DNA of 64,000 bases from Lineus longissimus (Eukaryota; Nemertea; Pilidiophora; Heteronemertea; Lineidae): contig NC_088309.1 of assembly GCF_910592395.1 (NCBI RefSeq), positions 14,636,599 through 14,700,598 on the forward strand, given 5' to 3'. The translations under genes were made by a program, and so were the position numbers. Each line of letters begins with the position of its first letter. Position 1 is the stretch's first letter. Positions 46,773 to 57,689 of the stretch are shown here, piece by piece. Below the pieces are notes generated by a model, which ran no database searches, was not told the DNA's origin, and saw only the letters and a program-made list of their open reading frames with translations.

Positions 46773-48640
46773 ATTTTACCATATATCTGTGCGACGAAGG
46801 GAATACAATCTCCATGTAAATGGTGTGAAGTAAGCAGCAGTTCAGAGGATCACCGCTTGTCCAAACTGCTGGCTGTATGTGAACCCCAACCTTAATGGTG
46901 TTCTTCACGTCATTTTTTATAGAACGTTCTCCATATTTAATTCTACTCAAATCTTTAATATTTAAATCATCATTTTAGGAAGGATTTTCTATTTTTAGGA
47001 CACTATATGTACTGACCAGAATCAAATCCATCCGTTATCACATACCATATACATTAATGGTTCACAGTAAAAGTGAAGGAGAAAAATCAGTTTCCTTGAC
47101 TAAAATTCGAACGACAGAAATAAGCATTGCATGTCCTCTGCATTGACAATTATCTATTAGTCCGACTCACAATACAATTGCTTGTGGCCAATTTTTTTTT
47201 CTGAGAGAAATGTGTGAATCTATCTTTCAGCGTTCCGAAACAATGAGGGAAAACACATAGAAGAGGAAACACCCAAGCACGTTACACTAGCAATCAAAAG
47301 ATCTTCGGTTGAATCCCAGCAGTCAAAACAACTAGATTTTCTGTACTTTCTTCCCTAATTCTATAACTGCAAACATGTAGGAGCCAGCACAGTTTTGCGA
47401 TCAAACTGAAGGGTTGATTCGTGGGATATCAAGTTTTATCACTTCTGTCCGAAAATACACTTCTCATATACTGGAACTATATTAAAAAGTTCCAGATTGA
47501 ACTTGCCTTGTGAAGACGCATAGTAGGTTATTTGACGTGATTCGGGAAGTCAATCTCTGAATGCAACATTTCATCAGCCATCACAAAAATGTTTGCGTAA
47601 GAAATGAACAGCACATAGAAACAACACTCATCACGCAGCTGCAGCGTTTGCCATTTGCGGTCCATATAAACTATTTACCCTCTAAATGCGCGGTCATAGA
47701 AATCCAAGATTCCATCAAAGTTACAATTACACTGAGCAAACTTAGTAGTGCTCATGTATTCCCCGTGGTAACGGGGACCCATGCTTGAACAGGAAATCTA
47801 TTAAATTACCGGATTTTTTTACCCAGTTGAGTGTTCCTCCAGCAGGTTCTGGCCCCTATTATGCATCAAACGACAACCGTCAAGTGATCGCCGGACGTCT
47901 TAATTGTCATCCATACTGATGCAATGTTATTACTTGTGGAGAATATATGAATAATTTCTGATAATCGACAGCACTCCTGAGATGAAAAAATACCGGGTTG
48001 CCATCACTAACGCCGGGCACTTGTCAACTGGAAGGTTTACTCAGCCATCGTAATGAAATTGGATCCACGTTGGCACATCTATATCAATGTTGCGCATCTT
48101 AGACCAGTTGACGCCGAGTTTAAAACCCCCGACGAGCATGGCTAGGAGACATTTAATAAAATGTCAGATTACATTGATTGCTAAGATTAATACGCTGCGA
48201 CGATAACACTTGAGTGGAGCAAATCAGCGAAAGGAAGAACAGTTTCTCTCATCGTTGCTCGCTGATACAGATGATAACTACCACAATGGATCATGTCGGA
48301 CATGATTACAATATCATTTTCACGAGGGTTTCTCGAGATAAGCAGAAAGTTTACCCAGTTATTCTTGATTGCTCACCAGACTAAGGTTATTCCAGAGAAA
48401 GTCTTTGGATCCACTCAAGCGATGTATCAATCGTCCATTGCTCCTCCAATGTATCTAATCATACATCATTTATTATATATAGCTGCTTCACATTATCTTC
48501 TTCTTCTTCTTGAGTGTTAAGCTTAAATTAATATCTGCGAAAGGCCTTTCGTTCCCGACACGTGAGTGCACGCTGATATCCGAGTCACGTCACCCTGCTA
48601 TTAAGACGCAACGTCATTTCCATTTATCGTCGCAGTTGCG
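46773..48640. other. Unassigned non-coding sequence
   Basis: No gene recognised. A weak box-B-like GGTTGAATCCC near 47309 has no convincing box A. Confidence 0.4.
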
Positions 48641-48666
48641 GGGTAATCAAGCGCCATCAGCTTGAC

Positions 48667-48693
48667 GTTTATCCTCCTAAACGGAGGATAAAC
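48667..48693. repeat. Perfect 11-bp hairpin
   Basis: GTTTATCCTCC and its reverse complement with a 5-nt loop; a further GGATAAAC follows near 48708. Confidence 0.7.
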
Positions 48694-48850
48694 ACTGTTG
48701 TCCGCGGACGGATAAACGGCCGTCTAAGCTGCGATTCACATGCCTCGATGATGGGACATTTAACTGTCTGCGAACGATTTCTCAATCAGAGCGTGCCGAT
48801 TCATTGTTCGCGCCTCAACGTTGTGTGAAATTACGTAGATCACAGCGAGT

Positions 48851-48860
48851 CGGTATAAAA
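48851..48860 (+). promoter_or_regulatory. TATA-like box upstream of the Myb-like frame
   Basis: GGTATAAAAC, about 40 bp before an ATG (ATGGCGAATAAG at about 48895) that runs into a stop after six codons. Confidence 0.35.
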
Positions 48861-48935
48861 CTAGGTCATTGGTCAGGCGGTCGTACTGCGAACAATGGCG
48901 AATAAGAATAAGTGAGCCGAATTTTTTTATCTTAA

Positions 48936-49253
48936 GCAGAGGATGGGCTAAGTGAGGCTGTCAGAATGGAAGGGAAAGTGGTAAAAGATAAACGAACTGA
49001 CACTGCAGCCAAACAGACGATATGGGAAGACAATGCAAAACAAGAGGCGGCAAATTTTCCTCATATACCAACAGCTTGTGCCGAAGATCTACGAGAACTG
49101 TGGGGAAGGATAAGGGGAATGGCAACGGCAGTGGCTCGATTGAAGAAAAATCAACGGGCAGATGAATACATTTGTGACAATGACTTTTGGTTTACAATGT
49201 GTTTGCATTCTAGAAATTTGGGGCATTTTCTTAGAAGGCCACAGCAGACATGA
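48936..49253 (+). pseudogene. Myb/SANT-like (MADF-like) DNA-binding domain fragment, probably transposon-derived
   Basis: The open frame from 48966 (and in frame back to 48936) reads LSEAVRMEGKVVKDKRTD, KQTIWEDNAKQEA, ACAEDLRELWGRIRGMATAV. The order of an ...AV..eGkv...k... helix, a W-containing helix and a second W-containing LRELWGRIRG helix fits the trihelix/Myb_DNA-bind_5 pattern used by Harbinger accessory proteins and some host factors. The first helix is missing: an upstream ATG with the same likely N-terminus (about 48895) is interrupted by stops, so I call it a broken gene. It could instead be an exon of an intact gene with a splice site I cannot see. The fold assignment is by eye only. 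Confidence 0.35.
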
Positions 49254-49399
49254 TGCTAAAAATTTTGTTTGACCCCGGGACTTGAAACCTGGTGTGAAGT
49301 CGCGGGCATAGACTCTAACTAATCGTGTACAGAAAGATACCGTAATTATTGTGAATTTAATCAACATTTTCACGTGTGGTACTATTTTCGGCGGTCAGT

Positions 49400-49862
49400 G
49401 GGCGTGCATAAAACGAAGACCTAAGACCTAAGCCCCCTATTAGTTTTTTTGCTTCAGGGATCTTAGTTTTTAAATAAAAAAACTAAGATCCCAAAAGTAA
49501 AAAACTAAGACCCATATTTTTTTTCACAACTTTTGGGTTACTAGGATATTTAGGAAGAGCCGAGTTAAAAAACATAGCTAAATAAATGTAGATCGTACGC
49601 AGAAAAGAACATATCAAGGTGTCATGTGTAGCCGAGTAGAGTAGCGTGGTTTCAAAAGGTTGGCATCAATTGGTTTGGTGGTTTGCATCAGCAGTAACAC
49701 AGCCCCTATATGCATAGGTCAGTTCTTCATATACTTTAAAGGCAACATTATCCATGCCACTTAACTTGAGGAAAAAAATGATGGGTCTTAGTTTTTCACT
49801 TTTTTTACTATCACTCCGCCACACGGTCTTAGGTCTTAGGTCTTAGTTTTATACACACACGC
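49400..49862. mobile_element. Small foldback element with GACCTAA heptamer ends
   Basis: Left end: GCGTGCATAAAACGAAGACC then TAAGACCTAAG. Right end, other strand: GCGTGTGTGTATAAAACTAA then GACCTAAGACCTAAG. Inside, GATCTTAGTTTTT pairs with its reverse complement across a 6-nt loop at about 49459-49490, and AAAAACTAAGACCC (49500) pairs with GGGTCTTAGTTTTT (49784). It is non-coding. Confidence 0.7.
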
Positions 49863-51349
49863 AGTCAGCCTGTATAAGACATTAAACTTGATTTTTGTTT
49901 TTTTGCACCATGCATCATCATATACGGCTTCCTTTAGCATCTCAATAACGCCACGTTCTGAGCCAATTATTTAAGTCGAGCCATGCCTCATAATCACACC
50001 ATGATATCTTGTTTTCTTCCTACTGATAGCCATGTTTTCTTTGAGTTTCACCACAGAGATTCCACAATGGATACTTCCCTTCACCGAGATTCTAAAATAG
50101 ATTCTGCCTCATCATCCACACATCGTTATTGGGATCTAACGCGTGTCATTTTGGTCACTAATAATTACAATAATGGATTACCATAGAAACTTGACATCCG
50201 ACCCCTGTCGGCTTCTGCCGCGAATTAGATTAACAAAAGGCGACAGAGGAACATGAATTGCTGGAAGATAACATGGTAAAATTTGTTCTTTGATAATGAG
50301 ATAATGGTATGACTTGATTGGGATGGAAGGGATAAAGCTGGCCCATATAATTTGTTTGGTCTCGCGTCTTGTTTTTCTAGGTATACCCATGACCGAAATT
50401 AATCGGACACCAGATTTACCCGAATATCTTTGAAGAAATGGGCGATTTCTAGATTTGGCTTATCAAAATTTGAAAATTAGGATAATTTTCTCGTAATTTT
50501 TGTTTCGCTTGACACTAGTCATGGTTACATTTTGATTCATGCCTTCGTTAATTTACTGTTCACCCTATAAATTTGAAACTTTGTCTATTTCGGGTTATTC
50601 AGAAAAGGACATGTCTTTAAGGTGTTTTTTGCTCAGGGATAACGGCACAGAAAGTAACAAAGATTTGTACTTACCCAGCTAGCACTAGGGCCCTTGCCCA
50701 ACATACTGAACCTCCAGCGGTATTGCCTCCGTTACTTCCGCCCTACCTTGTTTTGTTGTGGCATTTAGGGTTTCTCAAGGATTGGGAATAATTAGTCGTA
50801 CATAGCTTGTTCTATAGTAGCAGCCAGTCTAACTGATCCGATGAGGTGATGTGGATGGCCATTATATAAGCGAATAAGACTGTGATTGGCGTATTTTAAA
50901 AATGTTTTCAGATGCTATTGTATGCTTTAGGCTTGGATCTCTCTGAAGACATACTCAGGGGGAGAGTAACTGGACAGTTAGATTGTTTTTTGGTTATGTT
51001 GGCCCTGAGGTGGTATCTGGCTGAAGACGGCGGGCCAGTCACTTGAACAAAAACCATTGGACTTTCACATCGTAACCCCACTGATGAGCCTATGCGATGC
51101 AAAACAAAGGTCTAATTTAATAACTGCGTTTAAAGGACCTATACACAGTGTCGCCTGCTCCCATTCATTTATACTGTATCTGGCTAAAGAATACATATGC
51201 AAGAAAATGTGTCTGACTAAATCACCTTTCATTTAGTTAAGAATAAAACAGTAAAATATGTTTTGTTAATGATTGGCTTGATCCCTTTCTTTCGTGCAGA
51301 GGGGTGGGAGGGGATGAATTCAACGTATTTCTTTGGTAAAAGATGAAGT
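49863..51349. other. Unassigned non-coding sequence
   Basis: No gene or repeat recognised; the short frames lack motifs. Confidence 0.4.
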
Positions 51350-51823
51350 TACTGTCTTTTCATCGACAAACCACCGGTTCCTAATATTCAGGCCAAACCC
51401 ACCTGATGATGGTACGAAGTAGAGGATCACAATACACGCATGGTAACGACCAATAGCAGAAGACTGTCAACTTGGAAGGCAGGCCTAGGTTTTAGAGGGG
51501 CTGCTGTATGTTTCGCAGGTGACCTAATAGGGTTGCGTCATTTGTACGGACGAGTGCCGCGGCGGAATAATACGGGGTGTCCCACAAAATACTCCACCGG
51601 TTTTTACAGGATGTTTAATTTCAAAATTTGAATACCTTAAAAAGCGTAAAAAAGGCATATCAAGGCTTGTTTGCTAAGTGTAATGGATGATTGAAAGGAA
51701 CTTCGAACAACAATGTCTGGTCCATAGTTTGGAATCCGGGAGAATTACCTTAGCATTTTAGTTGGGACAACACGTAGGCCTAAAAGGGCAAAAACTATTG
51801 AGTAATCAGTGAGGTTTCAGGCG

Positions 51824-51832
51824 TATATAAAG
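51824..51832 (+). promoter_or_regulatory. TATA box of the pogo derivative
   Basis: TATATAAAG, 52 bp upstream of the ATG at 51884, identical to copy 1. Confidence 0.5.
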
Positions 51833-51883
51833 TTTGGGTACTGTCGGAAACCTCTTCTTGCCTTGCCTGCAACTTGTAGAAAT

Positions 51884-51994
51884 ATGGATGAGCCACTGCC
51901 TAAAAGAAAGCGTAGTTATTCCGTGTCGGAGAAGCTGCGATACCTGCGATATTTTGAGGTTGCCATTGGAAATGGCACTGTGCATATGCATTAA
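51884..51994 (+). pseudogene. Transposase N-terminal stub
   Basis: The frame keeps MDEPLPKRKRSYSVSEKLRY and the next residues to IGNGTV, then enters terminal sequence and stops. It holds only the start of the helix-turn-helix, so it is not expected to function. Confidence 0.85.
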
Positions 51995-52059
51995 GCCTAA
52001 TGCATTAGGCGTATGCATTAAGCCTAATGAACCGGTCTTACATCGATGAAAAGACAGTA

Positions 52060-53390
52060 TTTTGGTTTCCCTTCGCTCATAATCTTGCTCTCCTCCTTCA
52101 AACTCACCTTATAGTTATTTGTACATTTTTCCCGGAGAAACCCCGACCTTAAGCCACAACAAGACAAGCTTGCTTCCTGATCAAAAAAATTTGGCAATAC
52201 TGTACAATGCAGAAAACAAACTCCTATAATTAAGAAAAAAATTCCTGTACCTTTTTCCCTAGTCCCCTTTATCCCCTACCTTCTTTCCTGTACCTTTTTT
52301 ACCGAACACCGGCCAATCCAAGTCAGTTCTTGCCAGTTTCAGGCCAGGCTGAGCCAATGTTCAAGGCTAGGCTTGAGTGACCACTTTCACAAACGGTAAC
52401 GCAATAAATACAGCATCACTTCTATGCTCAAAATCAATGAATAAGAAACAATTGGTACGATAATTACCCAAATAATTGAAAAGATGAGCAATGCAAGTGA
52501 CTTAAATTGCAATTTAGTTACCAAAACAAACCGGATATTTAAAATACCCTAACCACGAGAGTTAAGATGAAGTGAAGTGAGATCGAATAGCCTTTTTTTT
52601 CAAAAGATGTCGCACCAACCAATTCAGTAGCTTGCCAGTGAGAAGCATGACTGAGGCGAGCTATATCTTTGAAGCCTAACTACCCGTAGGGGCAATGTCC
52701 TTCACTCACTTGAAGGAAAGCTGCTTGGGTACCAGTAAACTGGCCAAGTTAGGGAATTCTGGACCTTGCAGCAAAGCAGGAGCCGAATTAAAGAAATGTA
52801 TATAGTATCTAACGGATGGATACCTTACTGAAATAAAACCCATTTCGCAAAGATGGCCAACTAGCCTTGGAACCAATGCTTTAGACCCATCAACCAACCT
52901 CGGAACAGCCATGGCCCAGCTCTTGGTGCCAGGTGTTGTTTGCCAGCCTTGGCCCAGCCCAAAATAGTCTGACCTAGAACCAGGCTGGCAAGAATTGGCA
53001 GAGAACTGCAAAGCACTGGTTGTGCCATGGCTTGTCAGGCCTGGACCAGTCCTGGAAACAAAGTTAAACAGCCTTGGGCTATAGGGCTTGGCCAGGTCAT
53101 TTGTGCTAAATGTAGCTGGGTAGGAGAGTAGATAGTTCTATCGGGTAAATTAAACATGTAGGCGCATCAGAAATGTCAGTATCAAATTCCATGTTTTATC
53201 TAAGTTTTCCTGATGAGCAGGCATGCTTTATACAATACATACATTTTACTTCGACTCTTACAGCTTATAATGCTGAATAAGACGTAAAATGATAGCATAA
53301 TATAAAGTGTGTGACCAGATATTGATTAAATCTAACTGGTTAGCGCTCAACTCAACCTCAAAGATATCTAAAAGCCACGACGATTTTCGG
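52060..53390. repeat. GGCCAAGG/CCAGG-word-rich segment (52300-53110) and flanking unassigned DNA
   Basis: Between 52300 and 53110 many variants of TTGGCCCAGCC, GGCCAGG and CAAGGCT occur in both orientations, and AGTTCTTGCCAG (52325) is mirrored by CTGGCAAGAATTGG (52984). This suggests a degenerate inverted-repeat element; termini are unresolved. The rest is unassigned. Confidence 0.35.
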
Positions 53391-53396
53391 ACAGAT

Positions 53397-53472
53397 AGTA
53401 CTGGATAATTCGTCCCCGGATGAGTCGTCCCTGGATAATTCGTCCTTGAATAAATCATCCCCAGAGAATAAG
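53397..53472. repeat. Degenerate 15-bp tandem array
   Basis: About five units of the form TGGATAATTCGTCCC with increasing divergence. Confidence 0.65.
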
Positions 53473-53904
53473 TCCGTCCCTAGACTGTGTTGTATTTATT
53501 TCCGATGTTTTTATCACGAGCCAAAAGGAAAGAAAACTTTTATACACCGCGCGAGCAGCACGCCAACATCATTATAGTGACGTCTGACTCCTGTTACGAT
53601 ACAGTGGCTCGCGAGGGTATCGTGGCCTATAAGAATCATATACAAAGTCATAGAAATCGAATAGAGATGATTTATTGAACACAACATAAAAAATAAACTA
53701 TGAAAATTTACAAAGGTTCAGCGAGGGAAAATGGTGTGTGTTGACCGGTTCGGAGATGGTGGCTCTTGACCAAAAACGGTGGTGCCACCAGTCCGAAAAG
53801 AATAACTCTAAAGTCACAACTTGATATTAAGGACAAGAGGACAAGATATTCTAAACTGAGTTTGCATAAATGCACTAGTATGAAGAGTCCTATTCTATCC
53901 TCGA
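53473..53904. other. Unassigned non-coding sequence
   Basis: No gene recognised. Confidence 0.35.
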
Positions 53905-54474
53905 CAAAGCGTCCGCTATCACGTTATCCTTTCCTCGAATATATTTTATGTCGATAACGAATCCCTGCAAGAACATGCACCATCTGAAAGTCTAGTATTA
54001 TGATTCTTCATTTTATGAATGAACACCAAAGGGTATGCTATGTATACATAACCACTGTATGCGATGGAGAATATAAATACACAGAAACATTCTTTCTCTA
54101 TAGTAGAGTAATTTAACTGGTATTTGTTGAGCTTTTTTGAAAAATAAAAAAAAAACAGGACGGTCGACATTATTCTCATCTTCCTGCAAAAGCACACTGC
54201 CCTTGGCCAAACCACAGGCATCAACAGACAACTTGAATGGATTTTAAAAATCTGGGGCGACAAGCACTGGATTGGTCATTAAAACTGCTCTCGCCTTCTG
54301 AAAGCTACTTTCATATTCATCGTTCCAAAGATACGGAACCTCCTTCTTTAGCAGATTGGTCAACAATATCAGACAGGTTGGGTCAAAAACGCCTATAGAA
54401 CCCAACCATACCAAGAAACCTCAATAGCGATTTTTTGTTACCTGGAGCAGGATACTCGAACATAGCCTTTGTCA
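53905..54474 (-). pseudogene. Old Ty3/gypsy pol relic: RT thumb to RNase H
   Basis: Across several minus-strand frames one reads FLGMVGFYRRF, AVLMTNPVLVAPDF, LSVDACGLAKGSVLLQED, FSKKLNKYQLNYSTIEKEC and DIKYIRGKDNVIAD. These are the RT connection region and the RNase H motifs (catalytic D in SVDACG, E in IEKE, D in NVIAD). Multiple frameshifts and stops show it is old. The intact-looking LTR at 54475 directly abuts its upstream edge, so a younger element landed in it. Confidence 0.85.
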
Positions 54475-55070
54475 TGTATCACAATAACTAGTTGATACTT
54501 CTATTCAGTGGTTTTTATTAAATCGATCGGCTTCAGCGTCATTGAAGATCCGCGGCATTAGCGTCATACACGAGAACATTTAACGCCACTACTATTTATA
54601 TACAGCGTGTCTCTAAATAACCACGACACGACATCCCTCCCTTAATACTTAATTACTTTAGTAATTAGATAAAGAAAGTCCAAACCAAGAATGTCCTAGT
54701 TTTAACTCAACTCAGGTTTGGAGAGGTCGTCTCAAACTCTAAAGATATAATTCAAACTACTTAAACTCGAAATGGTACGTGAATACTGATTGACTTATGA
54801 TTGTCCAACTCTAATAACATGAACACTAATAGTCCAGAAAACAGTCAACTCATAATCACTCAAACCCGTAACGATCATTTAAAATAGGGGTAGGGAACAA
54901 ATGAGCGAGAACAGCGATCCGCCTGCATCCTTGCTAATTTGTTTTTCAACCCTGAGTAATAATAATTACAAATAGACTATCCAGTAGGGATTACAATACA
55001 GATTAGTTAGAACAGCGATCCGCCTACATCCTGACTAATCTGTGTATACGGTACCATTAATTAGTACACA
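54475..55070 (-). mobile_element. 3' LTR of the younger gypsy element
   Basis: It begins TGTGTACTAATTAATGG five bases after the pol stop and ends ...TTGTGATACA, giving TG...CA ends and about 596 bp. On the minus strand, TATATAAATAG (about 54592-54602) and AATAAAAA (about 54512-54519) give a promoter and polyadenylation signal. Internally a 37-bp stretch with AACAGCGATCCGCCT is present twice, about 98 bp apart. No partner 5' LTR is seen in the window. Confidence 0.65.
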
Positions 55071-55074
55071 TGGT

Positions 55075-57368
55075 TTAGGACAGAACATAGTCCTTCAACC
55101 TAGGGGGTGGGTTTCTAGCCCTAATTGGCCTTTGCTGTACCACAACTGGTGTTTTCGGAATGTCCGGTGGTTTCGTCTCGAGAAGTGTCGTCGGCCCAAC
55201 TTCGGCCCGATTCTGCAGAGTTGGCTGCTCGTTAACCTGTGTAGGTTCCGGTTCCTCCGTGATCTCGTCATCAATCGTAATGTTAGGCGTATTGTAGCGC
55301 TTCACGAACGATAGATTGTGATCGTAACGTACGCCAGCTGGTGACTCCACGGTAACTTTGCTTCCCGTCTTACGAACTACAGTGTACGGCCCCGGTCGAA
55401 ATGGCGTGTCCATTTTGTTCATCCGATCTTGCTTGACCAATACCATCTCTCCCACCTCAATGTCGGACTCCGATGCATTCCTACGTTTATCTGCGTACAG
55501 CTTTGCCTTCCCTTTCAGCTCAGCATCTCGATCTCGTATCTCAAGGTCATCGCCTACGCCATGTCCCAACTCCGGAATCTTCGTCCTTAACTTTCTGCCA
55601 AACAGGAGCTCAGCAGGGCTTTTGCCAGTGGATGGGTGTGGCTTAGCTCGATAAGCTGCGATGTACTTCAAGATTTCTATCTTCCAATCTCCTCCTTGAG
55701 CTTGTGCGATTTTCATTCGTTTTTCAAGGGATTGGTTCTGCCGCTCAACTTCACCGTTCGCCTGTGGCCACTTTGGAATGGCCTTGTGGTGATCAATACC
55801 ACATTCGTCCATGTATGCCTTAAATTCATCTGCTATGAATTGTGGACCGTTGTCACTATAGAGTGTTATAGGAAGTCCGTGTCGCGCAAACACTTTCCTG
55901 AATACATTTATAGTCTTATCAGCGGTGGTGGATTTCATGATCTCCACCTCGTAGTAGCGGCTGTAGTAATCAATGATTACCAGTATCATTTCTCCTTTGG
56001 GTAACGGGCCCAAAAAGTCAGCGGAAATATCTTCCCACGGTTCACTTGGTAATACGGTACTTCGGATCGGTTCTGGCGGATTAGGTTTGCTCGTGAGCTG
56101 GCAACCATGGCATGTTTTAACAAGTCTTTCCGCGTCCTTTTCCAAGCCTGGCCACCACCCTTTGGTTCGCAGTGTCTGTTTTGTACCAACAACACCTAGG
56201 TGACCCTCATGTGCTAGTGCGAGGATCCTAGGTCTCAGTGTTTTGGGGATCACGATGCGTGTGCCCCGCAGGTCCAGTTTACCTATTACGCAAAGTTCAT
56301 GTGCTATCGCCGCATATATTTTCTTGTCACAACCATCCCAGCGCCCAGTGTCCAAACACTTTCTGACCTCACACAACTCATCGTCCTCAGCTGACGCTCT
56401 TTCTATTTCGTGAGTAGTGACCGCCCTTGGAGTGGCGCTTATCGCGACAAATCGCACGTAATCCTCGGTCTCGTTTTCGATGTTATCTTCCTTACGAATG
56501 TCCTCCTTTCTTATCAATCTGGATAGCGAATCGGCAACGTTATTCTTACCCGCAATGTGGACTACGCGATAATCATAAGGTTGTAACCTCAAGACCCATC
56601 GTTCTATTCGTGCGCAAGGTTTTGAACAGGGACTGTATATGAATTCCAGCGGCTTGTGATCAGTCAGCAGATCAAACTTTATTCCGTATACGTACGGGTG
56701 CAATTTCTCGCACGCCCACACTAGACCGAGCGCCTCCTTTTCGGTCTGTGAATATCGTCGCTCAACCGGAGTCAGACTTCGGCTAGCATAACTGACAAAT
56801 CTGTGGATCCCGTACTGCTCCTGGATCAGGATCGCGCCCAAACCAACAGGTCCAGCGTCGGCCATAACCATGGTCGGTGAATCCACGTCGAAGTATGCAA
56901 GAGTCTCTGCATTGCCCAATATCTCTTTGAGCTTCTCAAATGCTGCCGTTTCCTCAGCTCCAAATTCGAAAGGTTGGTCCTTTCGCGTTTCCTCAGGGGA
57001 TCAGAAATCGTAGCCAGATTCGGAATGAAGCGAGAACAGAATGTCACTAACCCCAAGAAACTCCTGACTTCCGAGCTGCTTTCAGGTATCCTTGCATTTA
57101 GTATAGCGACAACTTTCTCCTTCGTGACATCCAGACCCTTATCTGACAGCTGGTGTCCGGAGAAGTCTAGATTGTCTACACCAAACAGGCACTTATCCCA
57201 GTTTAGTGTGGCACCTGCTTTCGACAATGCAGCTAAACACTTGTAAAGTCTCTCATCATGCTCATCATCCAGTCCATGTACGATTATGTCATCCGATATG
57301 TTTTCTACTCCTGGGAGACCTTGGATGATCTTGTGAATCTGACTGCAAAGCATTCTTTGGCAGTTCAA
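55075..57368 (-). pseudogene. Ty3/gypsy pol: RT (partial), RNase H, integrase
   Basis: The 5' portion (57368-56990) starts within the RT palm and keeps the active-site motif as NISDDIIVHG, then LGLVTFCSRFIPNL. A frameshift near 56990 leads into the 614-codon frame ending at 55075. There the RNase H residues D21 (MADAG), E60/E62 (QTEKEA), D87 (TDHKP) and D130 (NVADS), the integrase zinc-binding region with H240 and CHGC at 270-273, and the core D301 (SADFLGP), D356 (SDNGPQF) and E392 (NGEVERQN; 35-residue spacing) are all present, followed by a GPY/F-like module (FRPGPYTVV). The integrase half looks intact; gag, protease and half of the RT are missing. Start codons shown by open frames are not real starts. 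Confidence 0.92.
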
Positions 57369-57371
57369 CCT

Positions 57372-57685
57372 AGCTAAAACACTTGATTTATTAAAGCCTT
57401 TACAGCTGACCTAGACATGCTAGATGTGATACTACGCAGAGGTATGGCATCAGGAAATCTTGTTGTTGCACACATGATTGTAAGCAAATACTGATTACCA
57501 CAGGACGTCTTTGGCAATGGGCGAACACAATCAATGATCACCTTACTGAAAGACCCCCCCCCCCCCCCCCCCCAACAGATGGTATCGGTCGAAGGGGTGC
57601 CTTAGGTATAGTCTGATTGGGCTTCCTTACAACCAGACATGTATGGCACTCGCTACAAAACAACATCCGACCGAATCCCAGGTAT
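57372..57685 (-). pseudogene. Ty3/gypsy integrase relic of a different family
   Basis: In broken minus-strand frames: CHTCLVVRKPNQTIPKAPL, then, after a poly-C tract at 57556-57573, FSKVIIDCVRPLPKTSCGNQ and LLTIMCATTRFPDAIPLR. The D in IIDCV is the first catalytic residue of the integrase core. It lies upstream of the younger pol fragment and is not collinear with the RNase H relic at 53905-54474 as a single element would require. Confidence 0.8.
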
Positions 57686-57689
57686 AACA

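Larger units (their letters stand above)
51352..52057 (+). mobile_element. Internally deleted pogo/Tigger derivative (706 bp)
   Basis: It carries the same terminal repeats as 3277-5664 (CTGTCTTTTCATCGACAAAC... and ...GAACCGGTCTTACATCGATG) with TA on both sides (51350-51351 and 52058-52059). It matches the 5' 620 bp of the full element at about 97-98 percent by eye, in inverted orientation, then jumps near 51980 to the 3' terminal sequence. At the junction GCATTAAGCCTAATG is duplicated. It is non-autonomous. Confidence 0.92.

Noticed and set aside
49260-49330. tRNA-like stretch on the minus strand with GGTTTCAAGTCC
   Set aside because: Box A does not fit and no cloverleaf forms.
49840-49850. 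TTAGGTC repeats as telomeric sequence
   Set aside because: Only two or three units at each end of a foldback element, in inverted orientation; not a telomere array.
51066-51100. Hammerhead-like ACTGATGAGCC
   Set aside because: No GAAA and no pairing stem I.
57556-57573. Poly-C tract as a biological signal
   Set aside because: Several similar C runs occur, including the window end; they may be true homopolymers or assembly artefacts and cannot be interpreted from sequence alone.
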